A DNA stretch of 64,000 nucleotides, taken from assembly GCF_017676385.1 (NCBI RefSeq), contig NZ_JAFFZN010000018.1, positions 1 through 64,000 of the forward strand, read 5' to 3'. Made by a program: the position numbers and the translations under genes. This DNA is from Streptomyces spirodelae. GTDB taxonomy: Bacteria; Actinomycetota; Actinomycetes; Streptomycetales; Streptomycetaceae. Below the pieces are notes generated by a model. That model made no database searches and was not told the DNA's origin. It worked only from the letters and a program-made list of their open reading frames with translations. This document shows positions 43,324-52,082 of this stretch, one piece after another. Each line of letters begins with the position of its first letter. Position 1 is the first letter of the stretch.

Positions 43324-44478
43324 TCACCCCACGTATTGTCGCCCCTGGTCCGCGAGTGACAACAGTGCGGGGTCGGAAGGAAGCGCCAGCCTGCCCGCCG
43401 CCAGCCTTGCGGCGACCAGCAGTGCCCCGTCCAGCGGTCCGCCCGCCGCCTCCACGACCCGGGCTCCGGGGAGCAGCCGCGCCAACTCCGCACGCAGGGG
43501 CGCGGTCAGCACTTCACCGAGTTTGAACAGCCCGCCGGTGAGGGCGACCCGAGCCCCTTCGTCCTCGTCCGTGGCGCCGATGCCGGGGCCGCCGCGAGGG
43601 CACACGGCGACGGCGGCAGCGGCGATCTCCCGAGCCGCCGCCCGCACGATCTCCGCCGCGACAGGGTCCACCTCCGCGCACCGTGCCACCTCCGGAGCGA
43701 ACGAGGCCAGGACGGCGGCCCGGTCCGTACGCGGATACAGCTGACCCGGCAGCGCGCTGAGCGGTGCACCGAACCGCGCCTCAGCACTCGCTCGCAGGGC
43801 CGCCGAGCCGCCCGAGCGGCCGTCGAAGGCCCGCAGCGCAGCCTCCAGGCCCGCGCGGCCGATCCAGGTTCCGCTGCCGCAGTCGCCCAGCAGGTGTCCC
43901 CAGCCGTCGGCACGCCGCCAGGTCGCCAGATCGGTGCCCATGGCGATCATTCCGGTCCCGGCGGCCACCACGGCGCCGGGCCGTTCGCCCAGCGCACCGG
44001 CGTACGCCGTCACCGCGTCAGCCGCCAGCGCCAGTCGGCGTACCCCGAAGGTCTGCGCGAGCATCCCCGGGAGCTCGGCCCGCAGCCCGTCGCCGAGGGT
44101 CGCCATCCCGGCGGCGCCCACACACGCTGCCGTGATGTGCCCAGGGGTGCCCTCGTCCCCGTCCGCTCCGGCTTCCGCCAGCAGCGAGCGCACCGCGGGC
44201 ACCAACTGCTCCGCCATGTGCGCGGCGTCGATGCCGGAGGCCCCCGTACGCACCGGCTCGGCGCATACGACGGAACCGACGACCTCCGGGAAACCGCCGG
44301 GGACCGGCGAAGCGGCCTCCCCCGCAGGCGAAGCGGTCGCCCGCGCGCCGGGCGTCACCGAGCCGGGGTGCTGTCGGGCCAGCGCGACCCGCAACCCGGA
44401 CCCGCCCGAGTCGACGCCGAGCAGCCACCCGTCCACGGCGGGTGGCGCCGCGCTCCCGGCCGCTGCCGCCCGGCTCAC
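43324..44478 (-). CDS. BadF/BadG-type ATPase, N-acetylglucosamine-kinase-like
   Basis: A 384-residue sugar-kinase-fold protein. The ATP-binding phosphate loop is WLLGVDSGGSGLRVALA, then VVAAGTGMIAMG and GHLLGDCGSGTWIGRAGLEA, the last being the family signature with catalytic Asp in the preceding segment (LALAADAVTAYAGA). It likely phosphorylates GlcNAc or a related amino sugar from cell-wall or chitin recycling. The GTG at 44478 overlaps the ung stop as GTGA, so the two genes are translationally coupled. Confidence 0.85.
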   Translation of the reverse strand: MSRAAAAGSAAPPAVDGWLLGVDSGGSGLRVALARQHPGSVTPGARATASPAGEAASPVPGGFPEVVGSVVCAEPVRTGASGIDAAHMAEQLVPAVRSLLAEAGADGDEGTPGHITAACVGAAGMATLGDGLRAELPGMLAQTFGVRRLALAADAVTAYAGALGERPGAVVAAGTGMIAMGTDLATWRRADGWGHLLGDCGSGTWIGRAGLEAALRAFDGRSGGSAALRASAEARFGAPLSALPGQLYPRTDRAAVLASFAPEVARCAEVDPVAAEIVRAAAREIAAAAVAVCPRGGPGIGATDEDEGARVALTGGLFKLGEVLTAPLRAELARLLPGARVVEAAGGPLDGALLVAARLAAGRLALPSDPALLSLADQGRQYVG

Positions 44479-45152
44479 GGCAGACGCCAGTCCACGGGCT
44501 CGGCCTCCTGCTGGGCCAGCAGCTCGTTGACCCGGCTGAACGGACGCGAGCCGAAGAACCCGCGGTCGGCGGACATGGGGGAGGGGTGCGCGGACTCGAC
44601 CGCTGGCAGGCTGCCCAGCAGCGGCCGCAGATTCCGCGCGTCCCGGCCCCACAGCACCGACACCATCGGGCGCCCGCGGGCCACCAGCGCGCGGATCGCC
44701 TGCTCGGTGACCTCCTCCCAGCCTTTCCCGCGGTGCGCGGCGGGCTGCCGTGGTGCTGTTGTCAGCGCCCTGTTGAGGAGCAGGACGCCCTGCTTCGTCC
44801 AGGGCGTCAGATCGCCGCTCGACGGGCGGGGGAGCCCCAGATCGCTGTGCATCTCCCGGAAGATGTTCTCGAGACTGCCCGGCAGCCGCCGGACTTCAGG
44901 TGCCACGGAGAAGGACAACCCGACCGCGTGCCCCGGGGTGGGATACGGATCCTGGCCCACGATGAGGACGCGCACCTCGTCGAAGGGCTGCTGGAACGCC
45001 CGTAGGACGTTAGCCCCCGACGGGAGGTAGGTTCTCCCCGCGGCGATCTCGGCGCGGAGGAAGTCGCCCATCGCGGCGATCCGTTCGGCGACCGGCTCCA
45101 GCGCCTTCGCCCAGCCTGGTTCGACAATCTCGTTCAACGGTCGTGCTGCCAC
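44475..45152 (-). CDS. ung: Uracil-DNA glycosylase
   Basis: A 225-residue family-1 UDG that removes uracil from DNA as the first step of base-excision repair. The water-activating loop is GQDPYPTPGHAVGLSFSV with catalytic Asp68, and the DNA-intercalation loop is HPSPMSADRGFFGSRPF. The Gln-Asp-Pro-Tyr-Pro and His-Pro-Ser-Pro motifs are complete. The GTG start at 45152 is used. Length is normal for the family. Confidence 0.96.
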   Translation of the reverse strand: MAARPLNEIVEPGWAKALEPVAERIAAMGDFLRAEIAAGRTYLPSGANVLRAFQQPFDEVRVLIVGQDPYPTPGHAVGLSFSVAPEVRRLPGSLENIFREMHSDLGLPRPSSGDLTPWTKQGVLLLNRALTTAPRQPAAHRGKGWEEVTEQAIRALVARGRPMVSVLWGRDARNLRPLLGSLPAVESAHPSPMSADRGFFGSRPFSRVNELLAQQEAEPVDWRLP

Positions 45153-45211
45153 GGGCCGTCACTCTACTGGCTCAGCGGCCCCGTCCGGCCCGCCCTCCGG
45201 GAAACGTCCGG

Positions 45212-46321
45212 TCAGTCGATCACCGCCGCCCGTACACACAGCACATCCGGCAGGTGCGAGGCCAACTGCTGCCAGCTCTCGCCCTCGTCCGCGCTGGCGA
45301 AGACCTCGCCGTTGCGGTTGCCGAAGTAGACCCCGGCCGGGTCCGCGTCGTCCGTGCACAGCGCGTCCCGCAGCACCGGCCCGTAGTGCGCCGCCTCGGG
45401 CAGACCGGTGCCCAGTGCCTCCCAGCTCTCACCGGCGTCCTGGGTGCGGTGGACCCGGCAGCGGTGCCCGGCGGGCACCCGGTCCGCGTCCGCGTTCAGC
45501 GGGAAGAGGTAGGCCACGCCGCCCCGGCGCGGATGGGTGGCGACGGGGAAGCCGAAATCCGAGGGGAGCGAGTCGCCGATCGACCGCCAACTCGTCGCGT
45601 TGTCGTCGCTGCGGAAGACGCCCCAGTGGTTCTGCAGGTAGAACCGCTCGGGGTTCCCGGCGTCCCTGGCGATCTTGTGCACGCACTGCCCGTACTCCGG
45701 GTACTGCCGGCCTTCGGGCATGAAGACCGCCGATACGCCCCGGTTGCACGGCTCCCAGCTCGCGCCCCCGTCAGCCGTGCGGTAGGCGCCGCCCGTCGAG
45801 ACGGCGACCGTCACCCGCCGGGCGTCCCGGGGGTCGACCAGGATCGTGTGGAGCCCCAGCCCACCGCCGCCGGGCACCCACTCCTCGCGTGTGGGGTGCT
45901 CCCACAGCGGGCGGACGAGCTCGAAGGACTGCCCGCCGTCCACCGAGCGGAACAGCCCGCCGGGCTCCGTCCCCGCGTACACCACGCCCGGCTCGCTCTC
46001 CCCTCCCGGCTGGAGCTGCCACACCCGCTCCAGGGAGGTGCCGGTGTCCTGGGGGAATCTGACCGGAGGCTGTTCGGGCTCCGTCCAGGTCCTGCCCAGG
46101 TCGTCGGAGTGGAAGACCGACGGGCCCCAGTGCGCGCTGTCCCCTCCCGCCAGCAGCCTGGGCGGCCCGGAGCCGCGCCGGTCGAGGCAGAAGGAATAGA
46201 TGGCTTGTGCGTTGAAATACGGGCCGGTGAACTCCCAGCCCGCCGAGCCCCTCCGGCCCGCCTCCTGCCGGGCGAGGAACAGGCCCTTTCTCGTCCCTAC
46301 CGCGAGTAGTACGTCCGCCAT
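45212..46321 (-). CDS. Asp-box (BNR/sialidase-like) beta-propeller
   Basis: A 369-residue cytoplasmic propeller from the ATG at 46321 behind GAAGG. Repeated Asp boxes are visible: SVDGGQSFELV, TADGGASWEPC, SDDNATSWRS, TQDAGESWEAL, SADEGESWQQL. These fold as in sialidases and photosystem-assembly propellers, but the sialidase Arg triad is not evident and there is no signal peptide. Such proteins are usually annotated as exo-alpha-sialidase or YCF48-like without experimental support. The last blade ends with VLCVRAAVID. Function is unknown. Confidence 0.8.
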   Translation of the reverse strand: MADVLLAVGTRKGLFLARQEAGRRGSAGWEFTGPYFNAQAIYSFCLDRRGSGPPRLLAGGDSAHWGPSVFHSDDLGRTWTEPEQPPVRFPQDTGTSLERVWQLQPGGESEPGVVYAGTEPGGLFRSVDGGQSFELVRPLWEHPTREEWVPGGGGLGLHTILVDPRDARRVTVAVSTGGAYRTADGGASWEPCNRGVSAVFMPEGRQYPEYGQCVHKIARDAGNPERFYLQNHWGVFRSDDNATSWRSIGDSLPSDFGFPVATHPRRGGVAYLFPLNADADRVPAGHRCRVHRTQDAGESWEALGTGLPEAAHYGPVLRDALCTDDADPAGVYFGNRNGEVFASADEGESWQQLASHLPDVLCVRAAVID

Positions 46322-46553
46322 GGCGGCACCGCCTTCAGACGTCGTTGTCCCAAGTACGGAACAGTCTGCACCGGCCCACTGACAATGCCGCCCGGCCTGC
46401 GCGGACTCCCGGTCAAAGGCGCCCGCCACCCCCGGACGGCGGCATGCCGGTGCGCCGTTCGGGCTTCCGCCGGCTCCGTCGTCAGGGTTGCCCTCCGACC
46501 GGCCGAGCGCGCCGTGTGGCCGCCGCCCGGGCTGCCGGGTCTACGGTGCCGAC

Positions 46554-47342
46554 GTGTCGGAGAGATCCCCTTGCTCTTGCTACTTGTCGGATCACTCGTA
46601 CGAATGGGACTGCGGTCCGCCCGAGCGCGCCTCGCCCTCGCCGCCGCGTACGGCCTGGAAGCTGCGCGGTTACGGCACCGGAGCGGGGCCCTCGCACGGC
46701 GTCGGCGCCCGGCCGCCCTGGTACGCCGTCGGCGTCCGCCGCGCCGATGGCACCCAGGTGGAGGTCGTGGCCGCCGTGGTGGACGGGCGGGTCCGCCTGG
46801 AGGAGGTGCGTGCCGACCCGCCACTGACCTCTCAGGAGTTCGCCCGGCTCGCTCCCTGCCTCGGGGAGCCGCTCGCCAGAGCGTGCCCGCCCGCCATCCG
46901 GCCGCCCGAGGCGGCCCCCACCGCCCGGGCCACAGGCGTCTGCGTACTGCGGCCCGTCCGCCGCCCCGCCGCTCAGCCACCTGCGCCCTCTCAGCCGCCT
47001 GCGGCCTCGGTGCCGTCGGTGGCCTCGGAGCCCCTGGCGGCCCCGTGCTCGCCCGCACCAGCGCATCCGGCACCCCCACCACCGCACCGCACCCAGGCGC
47101 CGGCCGCGCCCCTGGTGACGCCGCCGTCCGCGCCTGTCCGGTGCCGGAGGCGGCCACCGGGGCCTCGCGGCAGGGACGCCCTCCGTGCGGCGGCCGACGC
47201 CTACACCGCAGCCCGGGAGCGAGGCCAGGATCCCGTGCTGGCTGTCATGCGGCTCACCGGGCGCAGCAGGCGGAAGTCGTTGCGCGTCATCGCCAGAGCC
47301 CGCGACGCGGGGCTGCTGAGCCCACGCCATGCCCGCCGGTGA
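46554..47342 (+). CDS. DUF6214-like protein
   Basis: About 262 residues from the GTG at 46554. The N-terminal ~100 residues (AWKLRGYGTGAGPSHGVGAR, PPWYAVGVRRADGTQVEVVA, VVDGRVRLEEVRADPPL) match the Streptomyces-specific DUF6214 family. A ~90-residue Pro/Ala-rich linker follows, then a basic C-terminal helix pair (AYTAARERGQDPVLAVMRLT and SRRKSLRVIARARDAGLL) that looks like a helix-turn-helix. A regulatory role is possible but not shown. Confidence 0.65.
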   Translation: MSERSPCSCYLSDHSYEWDCGPPERASPSPPRTAWKLRGYGTGAGPSHGVGARPPWYAVGVRRADGTQVEVVAAVVDGRVRLEEVRADPPLTSQEFARLAPCLGEPLARACPPAIRPPEAAPTARATGVCVLRPVRRPAAQPPAPSQPPAASVPSVASEPLAAPCSPAPAHPAPPPPHRTQAPAAPLVTPPSAPVRCRRRPPGPRGRDALRAAADAYTAARERGQDPVLAVMRLTGRSRRKSLRVIARARDAGLLSPRHARR

Positions 47343-47677
47343 GCGGCTGACGACCCCCAGCGCGCCGAGCGCCGTACGCGCCCGCCCGCCGCGCTGCACG
47401 CCGCCCCCTTCCATCGGGCGCGCCGGGCGCCACCCGCCGGGCGCACATCGCGCGGTGGTTCGAGGGTGCCGCGCGCCAGGCGCCCGCCGCGCCAAGGCCG
47501 TCGGGGCGCTCACCGCGCCGTGGTCCGCCGGTGCCGTACGCGGAGCGCGCCGCAGGGAACGCGGCGGCCTGCCGCCCGGAGCGCGGGGCATGCCCCTCCC
47601 GGGGGCGCGGCGTGTGGCCGGAAGGGCGAGGCAGGACGTCCAGGCCGCGGGGCCTGGAGCACAGAGCGCGGGTCCGC

Positions 47678-47815
47678 TCGGCGTCGTAGCTGCTTCATGC
47701 GCGTGATCTCGGACCGCTGCTGGGCGATGACCTCTGTCGCCATCTCCTCCACCCGTACGTCGTTGCCGTCCTTCAGCGCTTGGACGGCCATGGTGGTGGC
47801 GGCCCGCTCCGGTGC
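47678..47815 (-). pseudogene. DUF305-like fragment in a 547-base gap
   Basis: Within the gap 47343-47889 the minus strand reads ERAATTMAVQALKDGNDVRV then EEMATEVIAQQRSEITRMKQL, which resembles the central helices of DUF305 (small exported ferritin-like proteins linked to copper genes). The His-rich start of the domain and the signal peptide are not found, and both sides become low-complexity. It is probably a relic. The rest of the gap shows nothing recognisable. Confidence 0.45.
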
Positions 47816-47889
47816 CAGATTCGACATCACCGTACCGACAGCGCCGGAAGGGTCCGGTTGCGCGAGCTCAACGCACAGACACAGCGCGA

Positions 47890-48597
47890 CTACCGCTGAT
47901 CCCGCGCGCCGTGCGGTCGGGGGGAGACCTCCCAGCCGCACGGCCGCAGCCGCCGGATGCGCAGCGCGGGTGAGACCGCACCGCCCGTCGGGGTCGTCTC
48001 AGGCGGCATCCCCTGCTCCCACTTGAGCCCGTACCGGGCGAACAACTCACCGCGCAGCCGTTCCAGCGGCATCGGCGCACCGGGCAGCAGGGCCGCGACG
48101 ACGGCTCCCATCAGATTCGCCCGCAGCAGCGGATAGTCGGTGTCCGGGTCGGAGGAGCCGTAGCGGACCATGGCGGCACGCAGCAGTGAGGCCAGACGCT
48201 GCTGCTCGTCACACTGGACGAACCCCTCCTGCTGCAGTATGCCCGCCATATGGGCGCGCATCAGCACCGGCTGTTCACGCGCCAGTCCCAGCACGGCGTC
48301 GATGGCCCGTGCCAGCATCTCCAGCCCGCCGTCCGGACCTTCGGGCAGCGGGCCGGCATCCAGGGCCTCGGTGAGCGTGAGATGCATCAGGCGGTGCACC
48401 GCAGACTGGAACAGCTGCCGCTTGCCGGGGAAGTAATACGAGATCAGCCCGCGTGCCGAGCCCGCCCGGTCGGCGATCGCACCGAGCGTCGAGGCTTCGT
48501 ACCCGCGTTCGGCGACCAGCTCGACGGTCGCCTGAAGCAGACGTTCGCGCGAGCGTCGGCGCAACTCTTCATTGACCGATGCGCTCCGGGGGGACAT
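47890..48597 (-). CDS. TetR-family transcriptional regulator
   Basis: A 235-residue repressor from the ATG at 48597 with CAGGAG upstream. The DNA-binding domain is clear: RERLLQATVELVAERGYEAS, then TLGAIADRAGSARGLISYYF. The ligand domain is of a common actinobacterial type. A perfect 13-bp palindrome lies 21 bases upstream of the start, so autoregulation is likely. No strong efflux partner is adjacent; the next gene upstream is the PAP2 phosphatase on the same strand. Confidence 0.9.
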   Translation of the reverse strand: MSPRSASVNEELRRRSRERLLQATVELVAERGYEASTLGAIADRAGSARGLISYYFPGKRQLFQSAVHRLMHLTLTEALDAGPLPEGPDGGLEMLARAIDAVLGLAREQPVLMRAHMAGILQQEGFVQCDEQQRLASLLRAAMVRYGSSDPDTDYPLLRANLMGAVVAALLPGAPMPLERLRGELFARYGLKWEQGMPPETTPTGGAVSPALRIRRLRPCGWEVSPRPHGARDQR

Positions 48598-48617
48598 GCT
48601 GTAACTCCTGCGTTGAC

Positions 48618-48630
48618 TGGCTGGCAGCCA
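48618..48630. promoter_or_regulatory. Candidate TetR autoregulatory operator
   Basis: TGGCTG-G-CAGCCA is a perfect inverted repeat between the TetR start and its presumptive promoter (AGTATAT on the minus strand just upstream). Position and symmetry fit a TetR dimer site. Confidence 0.5.
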
Positions 48631-48922
48631 ATATACTCAGCACGACTTCGGGTGTTCGTGGCCCCCGTATACGGAGGACGGACGTCCGGTACAGCGGCCG
48701 ATATCGGGGCGACGCGGGGGATCGCCCCGGTATCGGCGTCGACCAGGCAGCCGGGCGAGCGGACCAGCGAGAGCGGGTCCGGCTTCCCGACGGCGGCAGC
48801 TGCCGGCCCGACTCCAGAGGACGGGCGGCCCGTCAACATCCCTCCCGCAGCCCTCACTTTCTCCCGCCGGGCCCGAAGCGCGCCTCGCAGGTGGCTCTGC
48901 AGGCGCCGCTGGAGGCCGCGCG
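48631..48922. other. Gene-poor gap upstream of the TetR gene
   Basis: About 290 bases between the TetR operator and the PAP2 stop. A minus-strand frame reads plausibly in part (GCLVDADTGAIPRVAPISAA) but has no recognisable family and no start. I do not call a gene. Confidence 0.35.
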
Positions 48923-49621
48923 CTACGGCACCTGGTCCACGGGTCCGGGCAGCCGCTCCCCGGGCCGCAGAACGGCCCAGATCGCCGTGGACGCCACCGC
49001 CACCCCTGTGCCCAGCAGCGCCCCCACAACCGTGTCCGACAGCCAGTGCACCCCCAGCCACACCCGGGTGAACGCCACACCGAGTACGGACACCACCGCC
49101 GCGACCACCGCCGACCGCCACCACACGTCGGTGACCGTCGTCCCGCGCTCGTGCAACAGCCACAGCAGCACCACACACGCCAGCGCGGCCGTCATCACGT
49201 GCCCCGAGGGCATGGCGGCGTACTCCGCGGAATCGACCGGCTCACGCCAGCGTGGCCGCTCCCTTCCGAGCGCCGCTTTCATCCCCTGCTGCACCGCTGC
49301 ACCGACCAGTACGGTCCCGGCAGTCCAGTACGCCGTCAGCCGCTCCCCGCGCCACATCAGCCGGATGAAAACCGCCGCCAGCAGCAGCCGGAACGTCCAT
49401 GGGTCCCACACCCAGTCGGTGAGAATCCGCATCGTCCTGGTCACCGCCGGGCGCTCCAGCGCGGCCGTGTGCAGCCCGGAGGCGACCTGCTGGTCGAGCG
49501 CGGCGAACGGCTGCCACGGCAGCAGCGCGAGAACGGTCACCAGGGCCGCGGCCGCTCCGAGTACCGCAGCCACCCGGGCCTGCCATGCGCCGGGCGGTCC
49601 CGGACGGGTCGCACCACTCAT
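48923..49621 (-). CDS. PAP2-family phosphatase
   Basis: A 232-residue membrane phosphatase with about six helices. The three-part active site is intact: KAALGRERPRW (motif 1), MPSGHVMTAALA (motif 2) and TRVWLGVHWLSDTVVG (motif 3), with His in motifs 2 and 3 as nucleophile and acid. It dephosphorylates lipid phosphates such as undecaprenyl pyrophosphate or phosphatidic acid on the outer membrane face. Start is the ATG at 49621. Confidence 0.92.
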   Translation of the reverse strand: MSGATRPGPPGAWQARVAAVLGAAAALVTVLALLPWQPFAALDQQVASGLHTAALERPAVTRTMRILTDWVWDPWTFRLLLAAVFIRLMWRGERLTAYWTAGTVLVGAAVQQGMKAALGRERPRWREPVDSAEYAAMPSGHVMTAALACVVLLWLLHERGTTVTDVWWRSAVVAAVVSVLGVAFTRVWLGVHWLSDTVVGALLGTGVAVASTAIWAVLRPGERLPGPVDQVP

Positions 49622-49679
49622 GTGCCGATCATCACCTGCTACCCCCGTGTCGGCACAACTCCCGGTGCGGCACGCGCCA

Positions 49680-50618
49680 CTAGCGCAGCGCGGACAACCC
49701 TGGGGCGAACGCCACGAGCACCGGGATCACCGGCACGAGTGATGCCACGGCCGTCATCCGCAGTCTGCGGCTGACCGACAGCCGAGGGGTGGGGGTGAGC
49801 AGCCGGTGCACCCGCTGCGGCACCTCCGCCACCGGAGCCGGGCAGGGCCCGAAGACACCCCGGCCCTCGTTGAGTTCCACCAGTGCAAGCGCGATCGTCA
49901 GCCTGCCGTAGCGGCGGGAGGCGACGTCGTCGGCGGCCAGTTCCACCAGCCGGTGCACCTGATCGCGGAAGCCGGCGAAGACCGGTACCCGCGAGAAGCC
50001 GGTGGCCAGCGCCGAGGAGCAGTGCAGCAGCCAGTCGTGGCGGGCTCGCGCGTGCCCCTGCTCGTGCTCCAGAACCGCGTCCAACTGGCGTCCCTTGAGC
50101 CGTCGCAGCGCGCCCGTGGTGATGACCAGCTGCGGCGTGGTGCCCGGTAGCCACCAGGCGTCCGGCTTGTCGTCCTCCAGGACCACCAGCCGCTCGCTCG
50201 ACGAGGCGTCCTCGCCCGGCAGTTGCGGTGCCCGCTCCCGTAGCTCCGCACGCCGCCTGCGGCGCCTGGCCCGCGCGTCCCTGATCTCGCGCAGCAGCAT
50301 GGCGCCCGTCCAGGCGCCGCCGCAGGCCAGCAGTACGCTCAGGGTCCCGGCCCAGGGGGTGTAGGCGCTGGAGGCGTATGCCTCGGCCACCCCGTGCGGT
50401 GCCCCGGCGAAGACATGGCTGCGCACCACGGCGAAGGCGGCCGCACCCGAGAGCGCCATGGCCAGCAGGCAGCACAGCAGCACCGCGCCGACCACGCACT
50501 GCCACACCCACAGGGCGAGCACCGGCTCGCGGTCGGGCCATGAGCAGCGGGTCAGTACGCGCGGTGCGAGACCCGCGGCGAGCAGGGCGAGCACCATCAG
50601 CGCGAGCGGGACCGTCAT
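49680..50618 (-). CDS. M56-family zinc metallopeptidase
   Basis: A 312-residue membrane peptidase. Three N-terminal helices (MTVPLALMVLALLAAGLAP; WVWQCVVGAVLLCCLLAMAL; AGTLSVLLACGGAWTGAML) precede a cytoplasmic domain with the zinc site VLEHEQGHARARHD (HExxH), followed by ELAADDVAS as third ligand. It resembles the peptidase part of BlaR1/MecR1 sensors, but no BlaI-type repressor is adjacent. The DUF5134 gene upstream on the same strand is a recurrent neighbour in Streptomyces. Confidence 0.9.
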   Translation of the reverse strand: MTVPLALMVLALLAAGLAPRVLTRCSWPDREPVLALWVWQCVVGAVLLCCLLAMALSGAAAFAVVRSHVFAGAPHGVAEAYASSAYTPWAGTLSVLLACGGAWTGAMLLREIRDARARRRRRRAELRERAPQLPGEDASSSERLVVLEDDKPDAWWLPGTTPQLVITTGALRRLKGRQLDAVLEHEQGHARARHDWLLHCSSALATGFSRVPVFAGFRDQVHRLVELAADDVASRRYGRLTIALALVELNEGRGVFGPCPAPVAEVPQRVHRLLTPTPRLSVSRRLRMTAVASLVPVIPVLVAFAPGLSALR

Positions 50619-50744
50619 GCCGTTCAGCCTAAGAGGCTGTTACGAGACAGTGATATGCCCGACAGCGCAGAAGTGACGCGGCTCACTGTGCTGCCGGGTT
50701 TGCCCACCGCCGTGCCACTCGCGCGCATCGGGTGCCGTACCACG

Positions 50745-50804
50745 CCCCAGCAGCGGAGACCGGTTGCGCCCCAGCAGCGGTGGCCGATTTCGCCCGAGCA
50801 GTCG
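50745..50804. repeat. 24-bp imperfect direct repeat
   Basis: CCCCAGCAGCGG recurs at 50745 and 50769, with a diverged third copy (CCCGAGCAGTCG) at 50793: a 24-base period, 2.5 copies. It lies between the DUF5134 stop and the M56 start. No function is evident. Confidence 0.5.
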
Positions 50805-50815
50805 TGGCCCGGCCC

Positions 50816-51448
50816 TCATACCGTCAGCAGCATGGCGAACATCGCCGCTCCCATCGCCACTTCGCAACCGGCGGCGACCTGCGCGTGCTGTACCGCGCTC
50901 GGGCTCCTGGTGCCCTCCAGCTGGCCGGGGCCGCCCGCCGGGACCGGACCGCCCGCTTCCGTCGGCAGGAGGCGCGCTCCCGTCCACAGCACGTATCCGG
51001 CGAAGTACGCCAGCAGCACGCCCGTCACCACGGGCACGCCCCCGGGGGCGGAGTGATGCCCTCCGGTCCCGGCGGGATGAGTTCCCGCAGGGGCGCCGAG
51101 TGCCATGGCGAGCGCCATGTAGGTCATCGCCGCACTGCCCAGCAGGTGGTGCAGCTTTGCCGGCGGGGAAGCGGTCCCGTGCCGGTCGGCCGTCAGCAGC
51201 CACAGCTCCCGCGCCAGCAGCGCGGCGAAGACAGCGGTGAAGACCCAGGCCGACGCCCTGTGCAGCACAGGAGACCCACCCCACAGCAGGGGGACGGACA
51301 TGGCCGCCATGGCGAACCCCATCGCCGCCTCGCTCTGTGCGCCCACGCGCTGCCCGCAGCCGGGGCCGCGCGACCGCAGTACGCACACCAGACCCGTCAC
51401 CGCGCAGAGCGCCACCAGCAGCCACCCGACCGTGGCAGGGCCGTGCAT
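50816..51448 (-). CDS. DUF5134 multi-helix membrane protein
   Basis: About 210 residues from the ATG at 51448 (MHGPATVGWLLVALCAVTG). Five to six helices are predicted, and a His-containing loop (KLHHLLGSAAMTYMALAMAL, then GTHPAGTGGHHSAPGG) sits in the middle. This pattern is that of DUF5134, often next to M56 peptidases in Streptomyces. The His residues might bind metal. Function is unknown. An in-frame start 20 codons upstream exists but adds only a basic, low-complexity lead. Confidence 0.78.
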   Translation of the reverse strand: MHGPATVGWLLVALCAVTGLVCVLRSRGPGCGQRVGAQSEAAMGFAMAAMSVPLLWGGSPVLHRASAWVFTAVFAALLARELWLLTADRHGTASPPAKLHHLLGSAAMTYMALAMALGAPAGTHPAGTGGHHSAPGGVPVVTGVLLAYFAGYVLWTGARLLPTEAGGPVPAGGPGQLEGTRSPSAVQHAQVAAGCEVAMGAAMFAMLLTV

Positions 51449-51542
51449 CCGCCCACCCCCTCGATCGCGGGCAGGCTGCCCCGCCCCCGATTGAATACGG
51501 GAGCGCACAGGCGCACCGAGGGCGCGTCGGCGGCCGGTCGGC

Positions 51543-52082
51543 TCAGCGGGGCCGGGGAGCGGTGTGTCCCATCATCTCAGTGGCCTCCAGCAGCGGCATG
51601 CCCAGGTCCTGGTGGAGGATGCGGGCGTCGTCCGTGTGGTCGGGCAGGAAGGAGCGGCCGCCGTGGTGGGGCGGTGGGGAGCTCTCGCAGTGCTCAGCGG
51701 GGCGGCTCCCGGCCTCCTCCTGCTGTTCCTCCTCCCGCCTGTCCTTCTCGTGCCGGTCCTTCTCCTGTCGGGCCTTTTCATGTCGGACCCTCTCCTCCCC
51801 GTCCCCGTCCCCGTTCCCGTCCTGCCCGTTGCGCTCCTGGGGCGTCGGCGGGTGTGCGTGGGCGCGGATGTGCTGGGTGAGGACCCGCCAGGCGTAGGCG
51901 TTGGTGTGCGGGCTGCGCAGCGCTTGATCCCACTGCTCGGCCAGTTCGGCGAGGGCCTGCCGCACGGCGCTGTCCGCCCGGCGCGCATCGGACAGGCGAC
52001 TGTGCGCGTACTCCAGATACCGTTGCCGGTACAGAGCACAGAAAGCGGCGAACTCGACCGGCACTTCACGTTCGGTTTCCAT
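51543..52082 (-). CDS. Hypothetical protein, sigma-factor-like N-terminus and charged tail
   Basis: About 179 residues from the ATG at 52082. The first 70 residues (EFAAFCALYRQRYLEYAHSR; SAVRQALAELAEQWDQALRS) resemble region 2 of small sigma factors, and ATEMMGHTAPRPR closes the protein. The centre is a highly charged Lys/Glu/His repeat (RHEKARQEKDRHEKDRREEE) that should form a single helix. No region-4 domain was seen. It may be a degenerate sigma-like or adaptor protein. Another in-frame ATG lies at 52166. Confidence 0.6.
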   Translation of the reverse strand: METEREVPVEFAAFCALYRQRYLEYAHSRLSDARRADSAVRQALAELAEQWDQALRSPHTNAYAWRVLTQHIRAHAHPPTPQERNGQDGNGDGDGEERVRHEKARQEKDRHEKDRREEEQQEEAGSRPAEHCESSPPPHHGGRSFLPDHTDDARILHQDLGMPLLEATEMMGHTAPRPR

